Positions 1 to 7,195 of a stretch of 64,000 nt of DNA are shown one piece after another. The notes beneath the pieces were generated by a model. The model was not told the origin of the DNA, did not search any database, and worked only from the letters and a program-made list of their open reading frames with translations. Made by a program: the position numbers and the translations under genes. Source of the stretch: JAWKRB01 sp041389885 (lineage in GTDB: Bacteria > Myxococcota_A > Polyangia > Polyangiales > Ga0077539); contig JAWKRB010000017.1 of NCBI GenBank assembly GCA_041389885.1, forward strand, positions 116,885 through 180,884, written 5' to 3'. Each line of letters opens with the position of its first letter. The first letter of the stretch is position 1.

Positions 1-418
1 GGTGCACGATGCCCAGCGCGTGCGCCCCGCCCAGGCCGTGCCCGAGCTGCCGGCAGATCTCCAGCACCTGCGAGGTCGGCAGCGGCCCCGAGCCCGCGTG
101 CTGGCTCAGGTCTTCGCCCTTGATGAGCTCCATCGCGATCCACGGGATCTGGTCGTCGCCCTCGATGCCCGCGCCGATGACCTTCACCACGTGCTCGCTC
201 TCGATGCGCGCGCAGAAGCGGGCCTCCTGGGTGAAGCGGTCGCGGCTCTTCTGGTCGTCGAGCAGGTGCGGGTGCATCACCTTCAGCGCGCGCTCGCTCC
301 CCGTCGAGAGCTGCTCGGCGATGTACACGGCGCCCATGCCGCCCTTCGCCAGCAGGCGGAGCACCTTGAAGTCTTGACCGATCACCGTCCCGGCCCTCAG
401 CCGGAGCACTGACACCAT
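1..418 (-). CDS. Hanks-type Ser/Thr protein kinase, N-terminal part (cut by window edge)
   Basis: The reverse strand encodes 139 residues of a protein kinase N-lobe beginning MVSVLRLRAG. The ATP-loop region reads LLAKGGMGAVY, in which the usual first glycine is alanine (residues 23-32). The ATP-anchoring lysine is in RALKVM (K46). A hinge-like segment, IAMELIKGEDL, follows, and the reading stops at GIVH, just where the catalytic HRD motif should begin, so the catalytic loop lies outside the window. Such kinases phosphorylate Ser/Thr on target proteins, and in Myxococcota they are very numerous. No substrate can be inferred. The ATG at 418 is the first start in frame. The upstream side is a long non-coding region holding two copies of a dispersed palindrome. 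Confidence 0.93.
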   Translation of the reverse strand, partial: MVSVLRLRAGTVIGQDFKVLRLLAKGGMGAVYIAEQLSTGSERALKVMHPHLLDDQKSRDRFTQEARFCARIESEHVVKVIGAGIEGDDQIPWIAMELIKGEDLSQHAGSGPLPTSQVLEICRQLGHGLGGAHALGIVH

Positions 419-711
419 GGCGCGGCGACGCTATCACAACGCGCGGCGCGGTCCTCGGTTCGATCCGTCGTCCCCTTGGAGCTCTGACGCGTCGACCATT
501 TCGCCGCGCGTTTCTTGGCGCTCGCCGGGGGCCGGGATAGGGTCGCTCAGGTCGAGGCGACGCCTGCCACCCCGCGAGGGTTCGGGAGGCTCCCCCTCGA
601 GATACCGCCGCTCCGCCGTCGCCCCGAAGCCTTCGGTGCGGCGTGAGGCGCGGCGCTCCAGGGCCCCCCACGGGCGGCGTCGCGCGGCGTCGCGGCCTCG
701 TTGGGGGATAG

Positions 712-729
712 TAGTTGGAACACGCACGA
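712..729 (+). repeat. Dispersed 18-bp near-palindrome, degenerate copy 1
   Basis: Reads TAGTTGGAACACGCACGA. It matches the oriented consensus TCGTT-GG-N4-CG-AACGA except at positions 2 and 14. Its eight-base centre GGAACACG is identical to that of the copy at 26396. It sits 3 bp before the next copy, in the long intergenic region. Confidence 0.6.
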
Positions 730-732
730 GTT

Positions 733-750
733 TCGTTCGCACTCCAACGA
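733..750 (-). repeat. Dispersed 18-bp near-palindrome, exact-arm copy 2
   Basis: Plus strand reads TCGTTCGCACTCCAACGA with both 5-bp arms perfect. On the minus strand the centre becomes GG-AGTG-CG, fitting the oriented consensus. It is opposite in orientation to its neighbour at 712-729, centre-to-centre 21 bp. Confidence 0.75.
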
Positions 751-1194
751 CCGGTGGCGTGGCACCGGGGCCGAGAATCCTTCTACGGGGCGACGCGGAG
801 AGAGACCGCGCGCCGAATGGGCCGACGCCGCACGCTTCGTGGCGCGCCGTGGATGTCCCCCCTCGCGACCGCGAGCGCGGGGGGCCGACGCGACGGCGCA
901 GCGAGGTCGCACGACGACGCCTCACGGGCACCTGTCCCTCGTTTGGGGGTGAGGCCGCGCGTGGGGCCGCGCCGTCGACCGCACGAGCGAGCGGGCGAGG
1001 CCGCCTGACAGGGCGAGCGCCTGACGCCGGGAGTCATCACCCTGGCGTCGAGGTCCCCTTCGTCGGGTTCACGCTCGCGGTGCCGATCTGACCCTGGTCG
1101 CCGCTCCCGGCTTGGAAGGTCCCGCGCGCTGCTCCTCCCCGCAGCGCGCCTCGTGAGGACCGCCTGGCCCGAGGAGCGGCGCCCGGGGCGGACG

Positions 1195-1975
1195 TCATGA
1201 ATTCGCGGGGTCTGCCGCGACCGCCTCAGACTCGACCGTGGCGAAGGTCTGCGTCGACCCGCTGCGCGGCGCCGGGGGCTCCTGCGAGGCCCTGGAGGGC
1301 TCGGGGAAGGGGCGCTCGTTGGGGTCGTGCTTGGGGACCCAGCGCGCCAGGTCGGAGTCGTCGCGGGCGAGCGGAGGCGGCGCCAGAGACACCCGCGCCG
1401 CGAGGGCCGGCGGGGGCGCCGTCGCGGGCTTCACGGTGGGCTCGTCGCCGAAGCGGTCGAGCCACCACGACCAGGCGCCGAGCGACGCCGCGCCGAGCGA
1501 CGCGATGAGCAGCGCGAGGTACCACACCACCTCGCCGGGCACGTCGTCGGCCCCGAAGCGCTGCGCGTCGATCGCCACCGCGCAGCTCGCGATCAGCATC
1601 GGGAGGAACCACCGCAGACGCGGCCCCCAGCGCGGCGCGACGCCAGCTCAGGGCGCCCTCGAAGGGCGCGAGGTCGACCGACATCGCCGGGGGCCTGGGG
1701 GCCCCTCGCCCGCGAACGGCCGCGGCCAGGGCGGCCAGGGCGGCGCCCCGGCGGGCGAGGCTCGCGTCGGCCCACCACGCGGCGAGGGTGAGCAGCCCCG
1801 CGGTGAACATGTACCGCGAGGGGTTCATCGGCGCGTGGAGCACCACGAGCAGCGAGACGCCCGCGGCGGCCAGCGGCCGGAGCGCGAGGGACCAGCGCGA
1901 CGCGCGCAGCTGCTCCTCTGCCAGGATTCGGAGGTGCGCGTCGGTCGCGAGCTCGTGCGCGGAGGCTTCAGGCAT
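1195..1975 (-). CDS. Hypothetical membrane protein (apparent single-base frameshift)
   Basis: Not a family I recognise. Starting at the ATG at 1975, the protein reads MPEASAHELATDAHLR and then has hydrophobic stretches (for example LAAAGVSLLVVLHAP, and a second near YMFTAGLLTLAAWW). After about residue 110 the frame must shift by one base to continue as LRWFLPMLIASCAVAID and a final hydrophobic segment, VVWYLALLIASLGAASLG. It ends in a Pro/Glu-rich hydrophilic tail. Removing one G from the run of five near 1625 restores one frame of 260 codons, so I read this as one gene of about four membrane segments with a sequence error, though a true frameshift cannot be excluded. It is divergent from the phosphotransferase gene, 67 bp away. 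Confidence 0.6.
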
Positions 1976-2042
1976 CCCCGCGGTAGTACCACCTCGACGA
2001 CCGAAATTCCCGCCCGCGAGGGTTCGTGATACGGGCTTCGGC

Positions 2043-3062
2043 GTGACGGCGAGCGCGCTCCAACTCCCCCGAGCTTCTACCGAGCTCTGCGCGGCGGTCT
2101 CTGCGGCCGAAGACGCCGCGGTCTCGGTCGAGCGGGCGACGCCCCTGGCCGGCGGCGCGTCGATGGAGACATGGTCCATCGACCTGCGCGTGGGCGACCG
2201 GGTCGAGGCGCTGGTGCTGCGCCGCGACATGGGCGCGAACATGCACCTCGAGGCCCTCACGCGGTCGCAGGAGTTCGCCGTGCTCCAGGCCGCCGTCGCG
2301 CACGGCGTCGACGCCCCCGCGCCGCGCTGGCTCCACGCGCCCCCGCAGGGGCGCCATTGGTTCGTCATGGAGCGCCGCGAGGGCGAGGGCGTGGGCCGCA
2401 GGGTGCTGCGCCTCCCCGAGCTCGCGCAGGCGCGGCTGGGCCTCGCGCGCGAGATGGGCGCCCAACTCGCGAAGATCCACGCCATCCCCACCGGTCCCCT
2501 CGTCGACGTGCTGCCCGGCCCCGGGAGCCTCAGCCCCGCGGCGCGCGCGCTCGCGCAGACCCGCGCGGCCATCGCCACGCTCCCGGTGCGCGACCCGCTC
2601 TGGGCCTACGCCCTGCGCTGGCTCGCCGAGCGCGAGCCCCCGCGCCCGCGCGCGCTCACCGTGGTCCACGGAGACTTTCGGGTCGGCAACCTCCTGGTGA
2701 GCCCCGCGGGGCTCAACGGCGTCCTCGACTGGGAATTCGCGCACCTCGGCGACCCCCACGAAGACCTCGCCTGGCCCATGGCGCGCGACTGGCGCTTCGA
2801 GCGCGACGACCTGCGCGTCGGCGGCGTCGGTCAGCCCGAAGACCTCTTCGCGGGCTACGCCGACGCCGGCGGCGGCCCCGTCGACCCCGCCGCCGTCACC
2901 TGGTGGGAGGTCTGCGGCAACCTCCGCTGGGCCGTGATCTGCCACACCCAGGCCGCCCGCCACCTCTCGGGCGCAGACCCCAGCGTCGAGCTCGCGAGCC
3001 TCGGGCGAAAGAGCGCCGAGGTGGCCTGGGAGGTCCTTCACCTGATCCAGGGAGCACGATGA
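2043..3062 (+). CDS. APH-family (aminoglycoside/choline kinase-like) phosphotransferase
   Basis: A 339-residue protein of the APH kinase-like fold. The catalytic loop reads VVHGDFRVGNLLV (Brenner-type H-G-D-x-R-x-x-N) and the metal-binding segment reads VLDWEFAHLGDPHEDLAW. Family members phosphorylate small hydroxylated substrates. In many bacteria this subgroup is found beside a DUF6285 gene and acyl-CoA metabolism genes, and is similar to the kinase domain of ACAD11. The substrate here is unknown, and a role in antibiotic resistance should not be assumed. I choose the GTG at 2043 because upstream in-frame sequence is not protein-like and overlaps the divergent gene's promoter region. The stop overlaps the next gene's ATG (ATGA), indicating translational coupling. 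Confidence 0.85.
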   Translation: MTASALQLPRASTELCAAVSAAEDAAVSVERATPLAGGASMETWSIDLRVGDRVEALVLRRDMGANMHLEALTRSQEFAVLQAAVAHGVDAPAPRWLHAPPQGRHWFVMERREGEGVGRRVLRLPELAQARLGLAREMGAQLAKIHAIPTGPLVDVLPGPGSLSPAARALAQTRAAIATLPVRDPLWAYALRWLAEREPPRPRALTVVHGDFRVGNLLVSPAGLNGVLDWEFAHLGDPHEDLAWPMARDWRFERDDLRVGGVGQPEDLFAGYADAGGGPVDPAAVTWWEVCGNLRWAVICHTQAARHLSGADPSVELASLGRKSAEVAWEVLHLIQGAR

Positions 3063-3436
3063 CCCCGCCCGACCCCTCCCTCGCCCACCCCACCGCCCTC
3101 GAGCTGATCGACGCCGTGCGCGAGCACCTCGCGTCCAAGGTGCTCCCCGCGATCTCCGACCCCCGGCTGCGCTTTCAGACCCTCGTCGCGACGCACGTGC
3201 TCGGCGTGGTCGTGCGCGAGGGATCCCTCGATCGTTCGATGTCCAACGACCTCGAGGTCGCGCGGGCAGCGCTGGGAGATTTCCCCACCGACGACGCGCT
3301 CTACGAGGCCATCGAGGCGGGGCGCTTCGACGACGTCGCCGACCGCGCGGCGCTGCACGCCTACCTCGCCCAGCGCGTAGGCTACGCCCTGCAGTCGTGG
3401 AACCCGGCGTTTCTCTGGCGCGTCTCGAGCGAGTGA
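3059..3436 (+). CDS. DUF6285 domain protein
   Basis: A 125-residue soluble protein beginning MTPPDPSLAHPTALELIDAV. The segment around residues 12-50 (ALELIDAVREHLASKVLPAI, then RFQTLVATHVLGVVVRE) has the pattern I associate with DUF6285, a small helical partner encoded directly behind APH-family phosphotransferases. Biochemical function is unknown. The ATGA overlap with the upstream gene supports a two-gene operon and probably a physical partnership. One copy of the dispersed palindrome lies inside it and is translated as DRSMSND. The gene is convergent with the next one, with 7 bp between stops. Confidence 0.75.
   Translation: MTPPDPSLAHPTALELIDAVREHLASKVLPAISDPRLRFQTLVATHVLGVVVREGSLDRSMSNDLEVARAALGDFPTDDALYEAIEAGRFDDVADRAALHAYLAQRVGYALQSWNPAFLWRVSSE
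3232..3249 (-). repeat. Dispersed 18-bp near-palindrome, exact-arm copy 3 (intragenic)
   Basis: Plus strand TCGTTCGATGTCCAACGA with perfect 5-bp arms. The minus-strand centre is GG-ACAT-CG. It lies within the DUF6285 gene and extends outwards as GA...CC. Confidence 0.75.
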
Positions 3437-3443
3437 GGGCGCG

Positions 3444-4895
3444 CTACAGCGACAGCCCCGCCACGGCGCCGCCCTGCACCGGCGCGACGAAGGCCCGCGG
3501 GTGAAGGCCCGTCTCCCCGTCGCGCTCGCGGTTCATCCGTCGCTCTTCGGGTGAGGGTCGGCCGAGCACGTAGCCCAGCGCCATGCCCCCGGCGAGGCCC
3601 ACGAGCGAGCCGACGAAGGGCATCGTCTCGGTGTCGCGGCTGTTCGCGGCGAGGCTCCCGAGGAGCACGCCCACGCTGGCGCCGGTGAGGGCGCCGAGGT
3701 CCATCCAGCGCGACTGCGCGGCGGTGGGCTCGATGAGCTTCGAGAAGATCAGCCCCGTGGCGACGCCGAGGCCCTCGCCCACGAGGATCCCCGCGGCGGG
3801 AAAGCGCGACGAGCGTCGGGCCGAGAGGCGCACCACGCTCTCGACCATCGCGCCCGCGTAGGCGCCCCAGAAGCCCGTGCTGAACGTAAAGCTCACGCTG
3901 CCGGGCCGCGCGTCGGTGGCGGCGGCGAGGCCCGCGCCGAGGATCATCCCCGCGGTGGAGCTGAGGAACAGCGTGTGCGAGCCGAGGTTCACCTCGTCGC
4001 GGTCGAACGAGAGGTTCGCCGCGCCCACGATGCCGATGCCCGCGGTGAGGCCGAGCCACATGCCGGCCTGCACCGCCAGCGCCCGCCCGCGACGCACCTC
4101 GGCGGAGTGGTCGATGACGAACGCCGCGGCCACGCCAGCGCCGATGCCCAGGAGCGGGAACAGCACCGTGTGCGCCCCCGCGTCGGCGCGCACCGCCGAG
4201 GTCGCGAGGTAGAGCCCGAAGGACCCGCCCCAGAGCACGGCGGTGCTGTAGAGCGCGACGGTCTCGACCCCTGACATGCCCTGCGTGGGGCGGAGACGCA
4301 GCTCAGGGTCGCGCAAGAACACCCTCGAGGGCGCGGGCGCCTGCAGCGCGCCGCCCAAGAAGGGCGAGGGCATGGGGCGCGCGCGAAAGGGCGACGCGGG
4401 GGCCGGCGGCCGCCGCGCCTCGAGGCCGCTCGTCACCCGCAGCAGCAGGGTGATGGGGTGGGTGGGAGCGAGGGTGGCCCCCGCGGCGCCCGCGTCGAGC
4501 TCGGCGCGCGCCGCCGGGAGGTTGCCCGCGGCGATCGCGCGCACCGCGCGGTCGAGGGCGCAGCGGAGCGTGCCCGGCGCCTCAGGCGGACATCGCTCCG
4601 GGAGCTGCGCCGCGCCGCCGGGGACCGCGAGCGCCGAGGCGAGCCGCAGGAGCACCGCGTGAGGGTCCTCGCCGTCGAGGGCCACCCCCGCCTGACTCGC
4701 CGCCAGCGAGAGCGCGGCCGCGGCCCGAGCGGGCTGGGCCCCGACGACGTCGCGCACGGCGCGCTCCAGCACGAGACGCGCGGGGTCGGGCTGAGGCTCC
4801 AGGTACGCGTCGTCGATGTCGGGCTGGGACTGCGCCCCCGCGGGAAAGGCGAAGAGCGCCGCTGCGAGGCCGAGGGTGATGCGCGAGGTCGTCAC
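3444..4895 (-). CDS. Hypothetical exported envelope protein
   Basis: A 483-residue protein starting at GTG (4895), with a clear signal peptide (MTTSRITLGLAAALFAFPAGAQ). The N-terminal third is Ala-rich and helical with TPR-like character. The C-terminal half is a series of Gly/Ala-rich hydrophobic stretches (for example VALYSTAVLWGGSFGLYLAT and LGALTGASVGVLLGSLAA), ending GGAVAGLSL. The glycine-rich segments could be membrane helices with GxxxG packing or a beta-barrel, and I cannot decide between them. No known family is recognised. Convergent with the DUF6285 gene, and 61 bp downstream of the penicillin-binding protein gene on the same strand. Confidence 0.75.
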   Translation of the reverse strand: MTTSRITLGLAAALFAFPAGAQSQPDIDDAYLEPQPDPARLVLERAVRDVVGAQPARAAAALSLAASQAGVALDGEDPHAVLLRLASALAVPGGAAQLPERCPPEAPGTLRCALDRAVRAIAAGNLPAARAELDAGAAGATLAPTHPITLLLRVTSGLEARRPPAPASPFRARPMPSPFLGGALQAPAPSRVFLRDPELRLRPTQGMSGVETVALYSTAVLWGGSFGLYLATSAVRADAGAHTVLFPLLGIGAGVAAAFVIDHSAEVRRGRALAVQAGMWLGLTAGIGIVGAANLSFDRDEVNLGSHTLFLSSTAGMILGAGLAAATDARPGSVSFTFSTGFWGAYAGAMVESVVRLSARRSSRFPAAGILVGEGLGVATGLIFSKLIEPTAAQSRWMDLGALTGASVGVLLGSLAANSRDTETMPFVGSLVGLAGGMALGYVLGRPSPEERRMNRERDGETGLHPRAFVAPVQGGAVAGLSL

Positions 4896-4956
4896 GGCGC
4901 GGCATTGTCGGGCCGCGCGAGGCGGCGTGTAAAGCCTCGGCCGCGGAGCGTCGCGG

Positions 4957-6183
4957 TCAGTCGGTCGAGCGGCCGCGGAAGGCGATCTGGAGCACCTGCC
5001 GCGCCACCGTGGGGGCCTTCACGCGCCAGAGCGGGTCGTTGCCCACCAGCACCGCGAAGGAGAGCCTACGCCCCCGCCCCTCGGCGTTGCCGACGAACCA
5101 CGTCCACGCGCGAAACGGCTGCGCGGCGGTGAGCGTGCCGGTCTTGCCGCCCACGGTGATGTCGCTGAGAAACGGCCGCCGCGCGAGGTCATGAAACGAC
5201 GCGAAGGCCGTGCCCTCGCTCACCGAGCGAAGCATCGCGCGCTGGATCGACGACGCCACCGCCGGCGTGGTCGCCCGGCGCCAGGGCTGCGCCGCTCCCC
5301 TCGCCACCACGGCCCCGCCGGGGCCGCGCACCGACTCGACCAGCCACGGGCGCGCCATGGCCCCGCCGGCGGCGACGCCCTGCGCGAGCAGCGCGCCGTG
5401 GATCGGCGAGAGGTGCGAGTTCCAGAACCCCGCCGCGGTGCGCGCGAAGCCCAGGGTGTCGGTGGGGACGTTCACGTCGCTGACCCCGACGCCGACGTCG
5501 AAGGGCACCGCCTCGCCGAAGCCCCAGCGGTGCGCGGTCTCGAGCTCCTGCGCGGGGGTCAGCAGCTCCAGGGCGCGGCGGCCGAAGACCGTGTTGATCG
5601 AGCGCGCGAAGGCCTCGGGCAGGGTCGAGCACTCGCGGTCTCGCCGGGGGTTCGACACCAGGTCCCGCTCCCGCAGCGCGTGAAACCCGCCGGACCAGCA
5701 GGTCGTCGCCGTCTCAGAGAACCCGCGCTCGTAGAGCGCCGTCGCCGTCACGATCTTGAACACCGACGCCGCGGGCGCGACGGCCTGCCGCGCGAGGTCG
5801 CCCAGGGCGCCGCGCGAGGCCCAGACGAGCACCCGCGCCGTGTCGCTGTCGAGCACCACCACGCTCGCCACGGGGATCGCGTGGCGGGCCAGCAGCGCCT
5901 GCGTCGCCCGCTGCCACGCGGGCTCGAGGGTGAGCAGCGCCTGCTGCCCCTCGGGGAGCTCGACGACGTAGCGACCGTCGGCCCTGGGGTGGGCGCGGCT
6001 GGGGTCGAAGCCCGGCACCGCGCCGTGAATCGCCGCGGGCCCCGAGGGGGTCTGCGCGCGCGCGGGCGAGCTCACCGCCGACCGTGGGGCGCGAGCGTCT
6101 GCGGAGCCCCGTCGCGTGACGATGGGCGCGGTGAGGGCCGCGACGCCGAGCGCGACGGCCCATCCCTGGCGAACCGTGATCAT
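4957..6183 (-). CDS. Penicillin-binding transpeptidase-domain protein
   Basis: A 408-residue protein with an N-terminal hydrophobic segment (VALGVAALTAPIV) and a transpeptidase domain. All three active-site motifs are visible: S140-V-F-K143, S195-I-N197 and K347-T-G. The domain cross-links peptidoglycan stem peptides in the periplasm through an acyl-serine intermediate. There is no transglycosylase or PASTA domain, and the protein is shorter than FtsI or PBP2, so it is a small class B-like PBP. It could equally be a beta-lactam-binding relative, but the KTG box and overall organisation favour a PBP. Start chosen at the ATG at 6183, which lies 7 nt after a candidate -10 box. It is divergent from the GGDEF gene. 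Confidence 0.88.
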   Translation of the reverse strand: MITVRQGWAVALGVAALTAPIVTRRGSADARAPRSAVSSPARAQTPSGPAAIHGAVPGFDPSRAHPRADGRYVVELPEGQQALLTLEPAWQRATQALLARHAIPVASVVVLDSDTARVLVWASRGALGDLARQAVAPAASVFKIVTATALYERGFSETATTCWSGGFHALRERDLVSNPRRDRECSTLPEAFARSINTVFGRRALELLTPAQELETAHRWGFGEAVPFDVGVGVSDVNVPTDTLGFARTAAGFWNSHLSPIHGALLAQGVAAGGAMARPWLVESVRGPGGAVVARGAAQPWRRATTPAVASSIQRAMLRSVSEGTAFASFHDLARRPFLSDITVGGKTGTLTAAQPFRAWTWFVGNAEGRGRRLSFAVLVGNDPLWRVKAPTVARQVLQIAFRGRSTD

Positions 6184-6190
6184 CGACGCG

Positions 6191-6219
6191 GCGATATCGC
6201 ACGGTATGACAACGGTCAA
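6191..6219 (-). promoter_or_regulatory. Candidate sigma-70-type promoter for the PBP gene
   Basis: On the minus strand TTGACC, a 17-bp spacer and TATCGC can be read, ending 7 nt before the chosen ATG. This would make the message nearly leaderless. The -35 box is good and the -10 box is weak. Confidence 0.3.
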
Positions 6220-6230
6220 AGTTGTTGCAT
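6206..6230. promoter_or_regulatory. Inverted repeat in the divergent PBP/GGDEF promoter region
   Basis: ACAAC and GTTGT are separated by seven bases (6209-6225), with further partial symmetry outside (TATG on the left, GCATA on the right). It overlaps the candidate -35 of the PBP promoter, so it could be an operator serving both divergent genes. No binding protein can be named. Confidence 0.25.
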
Positions 6231-6271
6231 ACGCGGCCGCGGCGAAGGTCCTGGCGTAAGATGGCGAGATC

Positions 6272-7195
6272 GTGTCCCTGGTCGACGAGCGCAAGACGAG
6301 CCCCTACCGGGCGCTGGGCCCATCGTCCGCGACAGAGCGGCCGACCGACGCGCAGCAGGCCTGCCTGGTGGTGCTGTACGGCGAGTCGATCGGTCGGCGC
6401 ATCCCCCTCGGGCGCGACGCCCTCACCATCGGCCGCGCGCCCTCGAACGAGCTGATGCTCGAAGAGGAGTCGGTCTCGCGGCGGCACTGCGAGGTGCAGG
6501 CGGTCTTCGACGGCCACGAGGCGCCGCAGTCGTGGAGGGTGCTCGACCTCGAGAGCACCAACGGCACCTTCGTGAACGACGCCCCCGTCGAGGCCCACGC
6601 GCTCCGCCACGGGGACCAGCTCCAGGTCGGTCGTACGATCATGAAGTTCCTCGTGAGCGGGCACATCGAGTCGGCCTACCACGAGGAGATCTACCGCCTG
6701 GTCACCACCGACGGCCTCACGGGCCTGGCCAACCGCAGGGCCTTCGAAGACGCCCTGGGGCGCGAGTACTCCCGCGCTTCGCGCTACGGCCGCCCCATGA
6801 GCGTGCTGATGATCGACGTCGACCACTTCAAGCGCGTCAACGACCTCCACGGCCACCTCGCGGGCGACACCGCGCTGCGCCACATCGGCGCGATCCTCCG
6901 CGGGAGCATTCGCCGAGACGACCTCGCCGGCCGCGTGGGAGGCGAGGAGTTCGCGGTGCTGCTCCCAGAGATCGAGCACTTCGACGCGCTGCACGTGGCC
7001 GAGAAGCTGCGCGCCTGCGTCGCGGCCCGGCGCATCGTGTACGAGGGCGTCGCCATCGAGCTCACCCTCTCGGTCGGCGTCGCCACCCGCGGCGAGCGCG
7101 ACCGGCACCCCGAGGACCTCATGCGCCGCGCCGACGAGGGCCTCTACGCCGCCAAGCGCTCCGGGCGAGACCGGGTGATGGGGTCTCCGGGCTGA
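6272..7195 (+). CDS. FHA-GGDEF diguanylate cyclase
   Basis: A 307-residue cytoplasmic protein starting at GTG. Residues about 30-125 form an FHA domain (LTIGRAPSNELML, ESVSRRHCEV, LDLESTNGTFVN), which binds phosphothreonine peptides. Residues about 135-300 form a GGDEF domain with the active-site motif GGEEF at 223-227 and the metal/GTP motif MIDVDHFKRVND. It should make cyclic di-GMP from GTP, with activity or location gated by phosphopeptide binding, plausibly a Ser/Thr kinase output, since kinases are abundant here. I do not see a clear RxxD inhibitory site. Its stop overlaps the next ATG (TGATG). Confidence 0.92.
   Translation: MSLVDERKTSPYRALGPSSATERPTDAQQACLVVLYGESIGRRIPLGRDALTIGRAPSNELMLEEESVSRRHCEVQAVFDGHEAPQSWRVLDLESTNGTFVNDAPVEAHALRHGDQLQVGRTIMKFLVSGHIESAYHEEIYRLVTTDGLTGLANRRAFEDALGREYSRASRYGRPMSVLMIDVDHFKRVNDLHGHLAGDTALRHIGAILRGSIRRDDLAGRVGGEEFAVLLPEIEHFDALHVAEKLRACVAARRIVYEGVAIELTLSVGVATRGERDRHPEDLMRRADEGLYAAKRSGRDRVMGSPG

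Larger units (their letters stand above)
419..1194. other. 776-bp intergenic region without a convincing gene
   Basis: The stretch lies between the start of the kinase gene and the end of a membrane-protein gene. The open frames across it are Arg/Pro/Ser-rich with no recognisable motif, and I take them as chance frames in GC-rich DNA. I see no tRNA, rRNA or insertion-sequence structure. The only ordered feature I can point to is the pair of near-palindromes at 712-729 and 733-750, whose centres are 21 bp apart. Confidence 0.6.

Noticed and set aside
459..475. tRNA-like T-loop (GGTTCGATCC) in the long intergenic region
   Set aside because: The flanking bases do not form a T stem, and no anticodon or acceptor stems can be folded around it.
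434..931. Open frame of 165 codons on the minus strand in the non-coding region
   Set aside because: Arg/Pro-rich composition with no motif, typical of a chance frame in GC-rich DNA.
2043..3062. Aminoglycoside resistance gene
   Set aside because: The APH fold is shared by many kinases; coupling with DUF6285 indicates a housekeeping or lipid-related role rather than resistance.
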